This document shows positions 1 through 5,113 of a DNA stretch of 6,462 nucleotides, in pieces; within the stretch, counting starts at the first letter, position 1, and every line of letters begins with the position of its first letter. The notes under the pieces are model-generated. The model was not told the origin of the DNA and ran no database searches. It saw only the letters and a list, made by a program, of their open reading frames with translations. The DNA is from Burkholderiales bacterium (GTDB lineage Bacteria > Pseudomonadota > Gammaproteobacteria > Burkholderiales > Burkholderiaceae_F), in contig JAHEDN010000151.1 of NCBI GenBank assembly GCA_024641225.1, positions 1-6,462 of the forward strand, in the 5' to 3' direction. Both the position numbers and the translations under genes were made by a program.

Positions 1-1
1 C

Positions 2-79
2 CCGCCATATCTGTGTGGCGCCCGGGGGGTTGACTTCACGGTCGAACTCGCCGCTAACGCCCGGCAGATCGGCCGCTAG
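2..79 (+). CDS. C-terminal fragment of an unidentified protein (5' end outside window)
   Basis: Frame 2 is open from the left edge and ends at a TAG at 77-79, giving 25 residues that finish in DFTVELAANARQIGR. The later codons have the G/C-rich third positions of a real gene here, whereas frame 1 stops at 31-33. The stop lies only 2 nt before the ATG of the next gene, the tight spacing expected of an operon with translational coupling, and the next gene has no obvious Shine-Dalgarno sequence of its own. The fragment is too short for me to name a family. Frame 3 is also open through this stretch, so the choice of frame rests on codon character and stop/start spacing. Confidence 0.5.
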   Translation, partial: PPYLCGARGVDFTVELAANARQIGR

Positions 80-81
80 CG

Positions 82-918
82 ATGTCTGCTCCCGTCGCCA
101 CCTGCACGGTCTATTTCGACGGCGCCTGCCCGCTGTGCCGCCGCGAGATCGCCCATTACCAAAGCCAGGAAGGCGCAGCGTCGATTGCCTGGATCGACGC
201 TGCGAGTTGCGATGCCGCCATGCTCGGCGCCGACCTCGGCCGTGAGGCCGCCCTGGCCCGCTTGCACGTGCGGCTCGCGGACGGCTCGCTCGTCTCCGGC
301 GCCTCGGCGTTCGCAGCGATGTGGACTTCTCTGCCCGCTTACCGCTGGCTGGCCAGCATCGCGTCCCGCCGCCTGGTGATGAAAGTCTTGGAAGGGGCGT
401 ATTCGGGCTTCCTGCGCCTGCGCCGACTTTGGAGGCGCCCGCAACCAGGCACGTTCGCCTTGCCGCCGGCCGTGCTGGCCGAACTGCGCGCCGCGCACAC
501 AGGCGAGGTCTGCGCGGTGCAGTTCTATCGCGGCATCCTGAAAGTCTCCGTCGACGGCGACTTGCGCGCCTTCGCGGCGCGCCATCTGGCCGCCGAGCAT
601 CTGCATCTGCGGCGAATCCGCCGCTGGCTGCCAGTCTCGTCGCGCAGCCGCGTGCTGCCGGCGTGGCGCGCTGCAGGCTGGCTCACAGGCGCCGTGGTCG
701 CGCTCATCGGCCGGCAGGCGGTGTTTGCGGCAGTCGCCGCTCTGGAGCGCTTCGCAGACCGGCACTACACCGCACGGATCGAGCGGTGGTCTGCACATCC
801 CGCGCTCGATGAGCTGTGCTCGACGTTGGCCGCCTGCAGTCGCCGGGAAAGCGTCCAGCGCCGGATCCTCCCTGTGGGCGTGGACATGCGCGCGATGTCG
901 CACAGCGCCGAACGATGA
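82..918 (+). CDS. DCC-family thiol-disulfide oxidoreductase domain fused to a Coq7-like (demethoxyubiquinone hydroxylase) domain
   Basis: A 278-residue two-domain protein. Residues 8-120 resemble the DCC (DUF393) family, with the signature YFDGACPLCR (C16, C19) just after the first beta strand; this family is predicted to have a thioredoxin-like fold and thiol redox activity. Residues 127-262 resemble Coq7/UbiF-type diiron hydroxylases, which hydroxylate demethoxyubiquinone: HTGE (E142), FYRGIL, an ExxH pair (E172, H175), a helical hairpin near 198-220, E222 in the third ligand position, then RHY. The fourth helix normally carries a second ExxH; here it reads RRESVQRR, so the final histidine ligand is absent, and the usual C-terminal tail is replaced by a short unrelated end. 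It starts 2 nt after the upstream stop. Its TGA overlaps a possible ATG of the next gene (ATGA, 915-918). Family assignment is by motif. Hydroxylase activity is uncertain because of the changed diiron site. Confidence 0.82.
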   Translation: MSAPVATCTVYFDGACPLCRREIAHYQSQEGAASIAWIDAASCDAAMLGADLGREAALARLHVRLADGSLVSGASAFAAMWTSLPAYRWLASIASRRLVMKVLEGAYSGFLRLRRLWRRPQPGTFALPPAVLAELRAAHTGEVCAVQFYRGILKVSVDGDLRAFAARHLAAEHLHLRRIRRWLPVSSRSRVLPAWRAAGWLTGAVVALIGRQAVFAAVAALERFADRHYTARIERWSAHPALDELCSTLAACSRRESVQRRILPVGVDMRAMSHSAER

Positions 919-932
919 ACATGCCGGCGACC

Positions 933-938
933 AGGAAA
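933..938 (+). promoter_or_regulatory. Shine-Dalgarno AGGAAA that favours the 945 start
   Basis: AGGAAA sits 6 nt before the ATG at 945. The in-frame ATGs at 915 and 921 lack a comparable site, although 915 overlaps the preceding stop in an ATGA arrangement. This is why the 945 start is preferred for the membrane protein; coupled initiation at 915 remains possible and would add ten residues. Confidence 0.5.
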
Positions 939-944
939 TTGGCC

Positions 945-1274
945 ATGTCCCTGCTGAAGAAGCTCCCCGGATTCCAGCGAGCGCCCGCCGGTCTTGAATG
1001 GGAGATCCTGCGCCGGCTGCCGGTGATCACCGTTGCCGGCACCGCCTTCCTGATCGCCGGTGCGCTTGCCGCGCCGCTTTTCGCCAGCGGCGCCGACCTG
1101 GCCGCGGCCAAGTTCGCCACCACCGTCCGGATCGCGCTGGCCAGTGCGCTGGTGCTGCACTGGACGGTCGTCTTCACGGCAGCACTCGCCTGCCTGATCG
1201 TCGTCATTGCCAAGGGCCCGGCGTATGTCGCCGATGCCTATGAACTGATCGACTCCGATAGGCCCGCCCGCTAG
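945..1274 (+). CDS. Small two-helix membrane protein of unknown function
   Basis: A 109-residue protein (119 if started at 915). After a basic, amphipathic N-terminus (MSLLKKLPGFQR) it has two hydrophobic segments, about residues 26-47 and 63-89, joined by a short loop, then a polar tail KGPAYVADAYELIDSDRP. The tail looks like a conserved motif, but I cannot name the family. The loop and both ends suggest a helical hairpin in the inner membrane with both termini in the cytoplasm, from the lysines and arginines at residues 5-24. It lies between the Coq7-like fusion and the HiPIP gene, with 33 nt to the latter, so a role in membrane electron transfer or in anchoring a redox partner is a reasonable guess from context only. 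The + strand reading is supported by codon character and by the Shine-Dalgarno at 933. Confidence 0.75.
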   Translation: MSLLKKLPGFQRAPAGLEWEILRRLPVITVAGTAFLIAGALAAPLFASGADLAAAKFATTVRIALASALVLHWTVVFTAALACLIVVIAKGPAYVADAYELIDSDRPAR

Positions 1275-1307
1275 AGCACCTTCGCATCGCCGCAAAGGAA
1301 ATCTCCG

Positions 1308-1622
1308 ATGACCACCCGCCGCAACTTTGTCCTCGTCTCGCTGCCTGCCGCCGCGCTGGCCGCTTTCGCCGCGCCCACCGTCTCTGCTCAGCAGCCGGCG
1401 AAGCTCGACGAGTCCGACCGCACCGCCGTGTCGCTCGGCTACAGGCACGACGCTTCGAAGGTCGATGCCGCCAAGTACCCCACCTACGCCGCCGGTCACA
1501 ACTGCGGCAACTGCCAGTTGTTCCAGGGCATGGCGGGCGAAGCGTGGGGCGCCTGCCCGGCGGTGGGCAGCAAGCTGGTCAACGCCAAGGGCTGGTGCGT
1601 GGCCTGGGTCAAGAAAGCGTGA
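1308..1622 (+). CDS. hip: High-potential iron-sulfur protein (HiPIP), Tat-exported
   Basis: A 104-residue precursor of a periplasmic [4Fe-4S] electron carrier; HiPIPs shuttle electrons between the cytochrome bc1 complex and photosynthetic reaction centres or terminal oxidases/reductases. The N-terminus is a Tat signal: TRRNFV (residues 3-8), a hydrophobic alanine-rich stretch, and probable cleavage near VSA at 25-27. Tat export fits a protein that folds around its cluster in the cytoplasm. The mature part carries the four cluster cysteines in the family spacing: C66 and C69 (CGNC), C83 (WGAC) and C97 (GWC). It also has LGYRHDASKVD, including the conserved core tyrosine (Y45). A good Shine-Dalgarno, AAGGA at 1295-1299, lies 8 nt before the ATG. 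The gene follows the membrane-protein gene by 33 nt and is probably co-transcribed with it. The partner enzyme is not in the window. Confidence 0.95.
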   Translation: MTTRRNFVLVSLPAAALAAFAAPTVSAQQPAKLDESDRTAVSLGYRHDASKVDAAKYPTYAAGHNCGNCQLFQGMAGEAWGACPAVGSKLVNAKGWCVAWVKKA

Positions 1623-1661
1623 GCGGCGTGCGCCGAACAACTACCGATCGCGAGCGTCTCC

Positions 1662-2405
1662 ATGACTGAAAGCGTTGCTTTGATCACCGGCGCCGGCGGC
1701 GGCCTCGGACGCGCCGTGGCTGCGCAACTGGCCGAGTCCGGCTGGCGTCTCGCACTCGTCGGCCGCTCCGCTGCGCGCCTTGACGGCGCAGGTCCGGCCG
1801 AAGCGCTGCGCATCGAGGCCGATGTTTCGACACCCGACGGTGCGCGCGTTGCCGTGGCGCAATGCACCGAGGCGCTTGGCCTGCCGGCGGCGCTGGTCAA
1901 CTGCGCCGGCGGCACGCTGATTGCGCCGCTGCATCGGACCAACGAAGCCGCGTATCGCGCCTGCCTCGGCGCCAATCTGGATACAGCGTTCTTCTCGCTG
2001 GCCGCTTTCGTCGAAGCGCTGCGCGCGTCGCAGCGGCCGGGCGCGGCGGTACTGGTCTCGTCTGTGGTCGGGCACATCGGCGTCGCCAATCACGAGGCAA
2101 TATCGGTCGCCAAGGCTGCCGTTGCCGGCCTCGTGCGCGGCGCGGCCGCCACGTACGCGCCGAGCCGCATCCGCGTCAACGCCGTCTCGCCGGGCTTCAT
2201 GCACACGCCGGCCACCGCCTCGCTGGTAGCCAGCGACGCCAGTCGCGAAAGCGTGGCCAGGCAGTACCCGCTCGGTCGAGCCGGCAGTTCCGACGAGGTC
2301 GCGCAGACCATCGCCTGGTTGCTCTCGGCCGCGGCGGCGCGCATCACCGGGCAGGTGTTGCCCATCGACGGCGGCTTCACCGCCATTCGGCCGCTGGTGC
2401 GGTGA
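1662..2405 (+). CDS. SDR-family (short-chain dehydrogenase/reductase) protein lacking the catalytic Tyr
   Basis: A 247-residue Rossmann-fold protein of classical SDR length. The cofactor motif TGAGGGLG (residues 9-16) is intact. NCAGG (80-84) replaces the usual NNAG. The active-site asparagine (N105, in GANLD) and serine (S134, in VSSVVG) are present, as is the lysine (K151). The tyrosine of YxxxK is an isoleucine, I147, in the context NHEAISVAK. The SPGFMHTP segment (176-183) and the C-terminal LPIDGGFT (233-240) are typical. From memory, a distinct SDR subgroup carries a similar NHEAIxxAK signature, so the substitution is probably inherited rather than a recent lesion. NAD(P)H binding is likely; ordinary alcohol/ketone dehydrogenase chemistry is doubtful. 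The gene begins 39 nt after the HiPIP stop with only a weak ribosome binding site. Substrate unknown. Confidence 0.88.
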   Translation: MTESVALITGAGGGLGRAVAAQLAESGWRLALVGRSAARLDGAGPAEALRIEADVSTPDGARVAVAQCTEALGLPAALVNCAGGTLIAPLHRTNEAAYRACLGANLDTAFFSLAAFVEALRASQRPGAAVLVSSVVGHIGVANHEAISVAKAAVAGLVRGAAATYAPSRIRVNAVSPGFMHTPATASLVASDASRESVARQYPLGRAGSSDEVAQTIAWLLSAAAARITGQVLPIDGGFTAIRPLVR

Positions 2406-2491
2406 AGCCATGTCAGCGCGCACCGCTACCTGCAATCGGCCCGCCTCGGCGTTGCCGCCGGCCGCCGCCAATGCGCAGCGCGATTTCCCCT

Positions 2492-2515
2492 GCGGCGATG
2501 CTCTCGCATCGCCGC
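2492..2515 (+). terminator. Perfect 9-bp stem-loop in the spacer before the fasciclin gene
   Basis: GCGGCGATG (2492-2500) pairs perfectly with CATCGCCGC (2507-2515) around a 6-nt loop. It lies in the 156-nt spacer between the SDR stop and the FAS1 start, 46 nt before the latter. There is no run of Ts after it, so it is not a textbook intrinsic terminator. It could attenuate read-through from the SDR gene, stabilise an mRNA end, or affect the FAS1 leader. Seen directly; the role is inferred. Confidence 0.4.
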
Positions 2516-2546
2516 GTCGTTCCCTGGTAAGTCCCTCAACCGCAAC

Positions 2547-2553
2547 AAAGGAG
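2547..2553 (+). promoter_or_regulatory. Strong Shine-Dalgarno of the fasciclin gene
   Basis: AAAGGAG ends 8 nt before the ATG at 2562. It is among the best ribosome binding sites in the window, together with those at 3223 and 3481, and it fixes the start of the FAS1 protein. Confidence 0.75.
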
Positions 2554-2561
2554 TCATTCTC

Positions 2562-3089
2562 ATGAAACTCAAGTCCGCAATCGCCGTCGCTGTCACCGCC
2601 GCAACGTTCGCTGCCGCACCGGCCATTTCTGTCGCCGGAGGCAGCTACGGCATGAACAAAGCCGCCGCCGCCGCCGCCGCGCACGCCAATGTCGACATCG
2701 TCGACCTCGCCGTCGGTGCTGGCCAGTTCAAGACGCTGGCCAAGGCACTGACCGCCGCCGGCCTCGTCGGCACGCTGAAGGGCCCCGGACCGTTCACCGT
2801 CTTTGCGCCGACCGATGAGGCCTTCGCCAAGATCCCGGCTGACAAGCTGAACGCCCTGCTCGCCGACAAAGCCGCGCTGGCCAAGGTGCTCACCTATCAC
2901 GTGGTGCCGGGCACGGTCATGGCCGCAGACGTGAAGACCGGCGCCGTCAAGACGGTGGAAGGCCAGTCGCTGAACATCGTCGCCTCGTCGATGGGCGTCA
3001 CGGTCAACAACGCCAAGGTCACCAAGACCGACATCGTCGCGTCGAACGGCGTGATCCACGCCATCGACACCGTCGTGCTGCCGATGTAA
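2562..3089 (+). CDS. Secreted fasciclin (FAS1) domain protein
   Basis: A 175-residue protein with one FAS1 domain, the fold of fasciclin, periostin and mycobacterial MPB70, generally linked to adhesion or extracellular interactions; bacterial single-domain members are usually exported. Residues 1-25 form a Sec signal peptide (MKLK, a hydrophobic alanine-rich core, cleavage probably near SVA at 23-25). An alanine run (34-40) leads into the domain at about 44-175. Visible hallmarks are the first conserved block FTVFAPTDEAF (78-88), the YHVVPG segment (112-117) with its conserved Tyr-His, and the second block NGVIHAIDTVVLP (162-174), which closes the domain and nearly ends the protein. The length fits a one-domain secreted protein with no anchor. 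The start is fixed by a strong Shine-Dalgarno. The 156-nt upstream spacer and a large hairpin downstream suggest it may be its own transcript. Ligand and role are unknown. Confidence 0.93.
   Translation: MKLKSAIAVAVTAATFAAAPAISVAGGSYGMNKAAAAAAAHANVDIVDLAVGAGQFKTLAKALTAAGLVGTLKGPGPFTVFAPTDEAFAKIPADKLNALLADKAALAKVLTYHVVPGTVMAADVKTGAVKTVEGQSLNIVASSMGVTVNNAKVTKTDIVASNGVIHAIDTVVLPM
2661..2678 (+). repeat. (GCC)6 trinucleotide repeat in the fasciclin gene
   Basis: Six consecutive GCC codons followed by GCG encode seven alanines (residues 34-40), between the signal peptide and the FAS1 domain. A pure triplet repeat can change length by slippage without breaking the frame, so alanine number may vary between strains. 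It probably acts as a flexible or helical spacer after signal cleavage. Confidence 0.7.
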
Positions 3090-3095
3090 CGGCGA

Positions 3096-3142
3096 GCGGG
3101 GCGAAGAAGCCGGGGCAGTCCCGCCCGGCTTCCTCGCTCTGC
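3096..3142 (+). terminator. Long imperfect hairpin after the fasciclin gene
   Basis: Starting 6 nt after the FAS1 stop, 3096-3114 can pair with 3124-3142. The stem is 19 positions long with one A-C mismatch (3105/3133) and one or two G-T pairs, around a 9-nt loop; the inner arm GAAGCCGGG/CCCGGCTTC is perfect. The following bases (AATCGCTTAGCGGTTCTT) contain only short T stretches, so it is either a terminator with a weak U-tract or an mRNA-stabilising structure. Its position right after the gene and its stability make a 3'-end role likely. Confidence 0.6.
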
Positions 3143-3222
3143 AATCGCTTAGCGGTTCTTGGCAAGCACGAGTCGTCCGCAAACGGCGTTCTAGCTACGG
3201 CGTCCGGATTCAAGTCTTTTTT

Positions 3223-3227
3223 GGAGG
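3223..3227 (+). promoter_or_regulatory. Shine-Dalgarno GGAGG for the micro-protein at 3237
   Basis: GGAGG is followed by a 9-nt spacer and the ATG at 3237. It is a near-ideal ribosome binding site and the main reason to accept the short reading frame downstream. A TTG at 3221 in another frame overlaps this site and is not a credible start. Confidence 0.65.
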
Positions 3228-3236
3228 CAAAACGCA

Positions 3237-3416
3237 ATGACAGACACGGCAATGTTCTCCAGCGGCTTCGGTTTCACGCTTTTGCTGCTGGGCTTGGCGC
3301 TGACGGCCTTCGAGTTCAACCGGATTCGAAGGCAGCGCCGCCAGCGTGTCCGCGTGGCGGCGCGGCAATCGGCTCGCGCGCGCAGCGCGCCGCATGCGGC
3401 AATGCGCGGCCGTTGA
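3237..3416 (+). CDS. Single-pass membrane micro-protein, 59 residues, unknown function
   Basis: A short ORF easily missed by length cut-offs. It encodes 59 residues: a short polar N-terminus (MTDTAMFSS), one hydrophobic segment at about residues 10-25 (GFGFTLLLLGLALTAF), then FEFNR and a strongly basic tail (RIRRQRRQR, later RARSAPHAAMRGR). The positive-inside rule predicts the N-terminus outside and the arginine-rich C-terminus in the cytoplasm, where it could contact nucleic acid, phospholipid headgroups or an acidic partner. Support comes from a near-ideal Shine-Dalgarno 9 nt upstream, sensible protein architecture and position in a cluster of small genes. The next gene starts 76 nt downstream. 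The 3' part of the gene is rich in GC palindromes, including a perfect 12-bp one at 3389-3400. No family recognised. Confidence 0.6.
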   Translation: MTDTAMFSSGFGFTLLLLGLALTAFEFNRIRRQRRQRVRVAARQSARARSAPHAAMRGR

Positions 3417-3492
3417 CCGCGAAAATTCCGACCGCCCGTCTTGATGGGCACCGATTCCATTCAATGAAGTCTTTTCAAGAGGAGATCTCACC

Positions 3493-3696
3493 ATGACAAC
3501 CCAAGCCCACGTCACCTGGCCCGATCTGGCCATCGACCTGTACGACAGACTCACCGGCCGCGGCGCCGAAATCAGCTACGAGTTCGACAATTTCGAAGTG
3601 GCCGTGCCCAACGGCACGAGCGACACGGCGAGCGCCGCGAACTGGAAGCTCAAGGGCCTGCTGAAGATCCGCACCCGCGACCTGGCCAAGCACTGA
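3493..3696 (+). CDS. Uncharacterised 67-residue protein, first of a coupled pair
   Basis: A small soluble protein with no signal peptide or membrane segment. The sequence reads WPDLAIDLYDRLTGRGAEISYEFDN, then FEVAVPNG, and near the C-terminus WKLKGLLKIRTRD. The alternation of an amphipathic helix (about residues 9-22) with strands (26-40 and 51-62) suggests a compact alpha/beta fold. It resembles short conserved hypothetical proteins of proteobacteria I have seen, but I know no function. The start has a strong Shine-Dalgarno, AAGAGGAG at 3477-3484, 8 nt before the ATG. The stop shares one base with the next start (TGATG), so the two proteins are likely made together and may interact. Confidence 0.78.
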   Translation: MTTQAHVTWPDLAIDLYDRLTGRGAEISYEFDNFEVAVPNGTSDTASAANWKLKGLLKIRTRDLAKH

Positions 3697-4070
3697 TGGC
3701 GAACCGCGCGCCCCTGGCGGTGATCGCAGACCTCTCGCTCGCCACCGCCGGCGGGGAGGCGATCACCGTCGCGGCGGATGGGCAGGTCATCACTGTCACG
3801 CTGCCGCGGCTGTGGTCGCGCCGATGGGCGCCGGGCCCGCTGGCCGATCGCGGCCAGCGGGCAGCGCTGCTGGACCGCCTGCATCACGGCCTGCAGAGCG
3901 CCGACCTGACGCTGCGGTTCAAGGTTCGCCGGCAGGTTGTGGCGCAGCTCGCACCACAGTCGCGGCCGACGCCGCTGTCGCGGCTGCTCGGGCTGGGCGC
4001 GATGGAAGTCCGGCTGTTGCCGTTGGTACGCGCGCTGTTGCGCCAGGCACCGGCGCAGCAGCGCGCGTAA
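3696..4070 (+). CDS. Uncharacterised 124-residue protein, second of the coupled pair
   Basis: Starts on the A of the preceding TGA (TGATG overlap) with no clear Shine-Dalgarno of its own, so translation probably depends on re-initiation by ribosomes leaving the 67-residue partner. The N-terminal third looks like beta strands (PLAVIADLSLATAGG, then EAITVAADGQVITVTLPRLW). The middle and C-terminus are arginine- and leucine-rich helices (about 53-68 and 92-118) with a strand LTLRFKVRRQVVAQL between them (71-85). The protein is basic and has no signal peptide or convincing transmembrane segment. I do not recognise the family. The codon usage matches its neighbours and the overlap with a well-supported gene argues it is real. 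The next gene begins 32 nt later. Confidence 0.72.
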   Translation: MANRAPLAVIADLSLATAGGEAITVAADGQVITVTLPRLWSRRWAPGPLADRGQRAALLDRLHHGLQSADLTLRFKVRRQVVAQLAPQSRPTPLSRLLGLGAMEVRLLPLVRALLRQAPAQQRA

Positions 4071-4102
4071 AGCAAGGCGATCCCATTGACCGCCACCTGC
4101 AC

Positions 4103-5113
4103 ATGAATGCTCCACCGCACGTTGCCGTCATTGGCGCCGGCATCGCCGGACTTTCTTGCGCCACCACGCTGCAGACGGCAGGCATGCGGGTCAGCGTGTT
4201 CGACAAGAGCCGCGGCCCGGCGGGCCGCTTGAGCACCCGGCGCGGCGAAGATTGGCAGTGCGACCACGGCGCCCAGTACTTCACGGCGCGCGACGCCGAC
4301 TTTCGTGCCGAAGTGAACCGCTGGGTGGATGCTGGCGTTGCCGCAGTGTGGACGCCCCGCCTGCAGGTGCTGGGCGACGAATCGCTGCATGCGCCCGATC
4401 TTGCGATCGAGCGCTTTGTCGGCCTGCCGCGAATGACGGCGCCGGCCCGCTTCATGGCCGATACGCTCGATGTCAAGACGCAGTGCACGATCGCGCAGTT
4501 CGAGCGTCGCGCTGACGGCTGGGGTCTGCGCTCAGCCGAACACGGCTGGCTCGCACAGCGCTTCGACGCGGTGTTGCTGGCGGTACCCGCGCCGCAGTCT
4601 GTGCCCTTGCTCGAGCAGCCCGCGCCCGAACTCGCTGCGCTCGCCGCCAGCGCCACCATGCGCGGCTGCTGGGCGCTGATGCTGCGCTTTTCCGCGCCGC
4701 TTGAACTGCCATTCGACGCCGCCTTCGTCAACGGCGGCCCGCTGCGCTGGATCGCCCGCGACAGCAGCAAGCCTGGCCGCGGCGGCCCCGAAATCTGGCT
4801 GCTGCACGCCAGCCCGCAATGGAGCGAAGCGCACCTCGAGCACGACGTGGACGCCGTCGCTGCCGACCTCCTGCACGCGTTCAGCCAACTCGGCGGCCGG
4901 GCGCCACAAGCGTGGGTCGCGCACCGCTGGCGCTACGCCGACACCGAGCCCGCGCTGGAGCATGGCTGCGCGTGGCGCGGCGAAGATGCGCTCGGCCTGT
5001 GCGGCGACTGGCTCAATGGTGGCAAGGTCGAAGGTGCCTGGCGCAGCGGCCGGCTGCTGGCACGGCAAGTCTTGCAGTCATTTCTGTCGCGGCTGGCTGG
5101 CGCGGCCGTCTGA
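4103..5113 (+). CDS. Renalase-like NAD(P)/FAD-dependent oxidoreductase
   Basis: A 336-residue flavoprotein of the renalase/amine-oxidase-like group. The N-terminal Rossmann FAD motif is clear: VAVIGAGIAGLSCA (GxGxxG at residues 11-16), the second strand VSVFDKSRGPAGRL, and STRR (44-47). CDHGAQYFTARD (53-64) is characteristic of this family. The C-terminal FAD-contacting block LGLCGDWLNGGKVEGAWRSG (297-316) is also intact, so the protein looks complete and functional. There is no signal peptide, so it should be cytoplasmic. Bacterial renalase-like enzymes are linked to oxidation of aberrant dihydronicotinamide isomers; the substrate here is not evident. The frame is open further upstream, but ATG 4103 places the FAD motif at the usual distance from the N-terminus. 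Its ribosome binding site is weak. The 3' end overlaps the convergent hydrolase gene by 36 bp. Confidence 0.9.
   Translation: MNAPPHVAVIGAGIAGLSCATTLQTAGMRVSVFDKSRGPAGRLSTRRGEDWQCDHGAQYFTARDADFRAEVNRWVDAGVAAVWTPRLQVLGDESLHAPDLAIERFVGLPRMTAPARFMADTLDVKTQCTIAQFERRADGWGLRSAEHGWLAQRFDAVLLAVPAPQSVPLLEQPAPELAALAASATMRGCWALMLRFSAPLELPFDAAFVNGGPLRWIARDSSKPGRGGPEIWLLHASPQWSEAHLEHDVDAVAADLLHAFSQLGGRAPQAWVAHRWRYADTEPALEHGCAWRGEDALGLCGDWLNGGKVEGAWRSGRLLARQVLQSFLSRLAGAAV

Noticed and set aside
76..1640. Two long - strand frames (76-903 and 765-1640)
   Set aside because: They mirror the Coq7-like fusion, the membrane protein and the HiPIP, which have strong motif support. The antisense products are low-complexity and overlap each other.
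2410..2565. 51-codon + strand frame between the SDR and fasciclin genes, ending in an ATGA overlap with the fasciclin start
   Set aside because: The overlap is tempting, but there is no clear Shine-Dalgarno, the protein is Ala/Ser/Pro/Arg-rich with no structure, it includes the hairpin, and the fasciclin gene has its own strong ribosome binding site.
1641..3182. 513-codon open frame on the - strand opposite the SDR and fasciclin genes
   Set aside because: It is antisense to two genes with clear family motifs, is rich in Arg/Gly/Asp with no recognisable domain, and crosses the spacer and the hairpin. Long antisense frames are expected in high-GC DNA.
3159..3194. TTGGCA (3159-3164) as a -35 box for a promoter upstream of the micro-protein
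   Set aside because: No acceptable -10 hexamer occurs 15-19 nt downstream; the nearest AT-rich stretch (TTCTAG) is too far away.
3389..3400. Perfect 12-bp palindrome GCCGCATGCGGC
   Set aside because: It lies within the coding sequence of the micro-protein in a run of alternating G and C, where such palindromes arise easily; no second copy was seen in the window.
3812..4102. Upstream extension of the FAD oxidoreductase frame
   Set aside because: The frame is open but overlaps the 124-residue gene out of frame, yields low-complexity sequence, and would push the FAD motif about 100 residues from the N-terminus. An ATT at 4085 after AAGG was also considered but is too rare a start to prefer.
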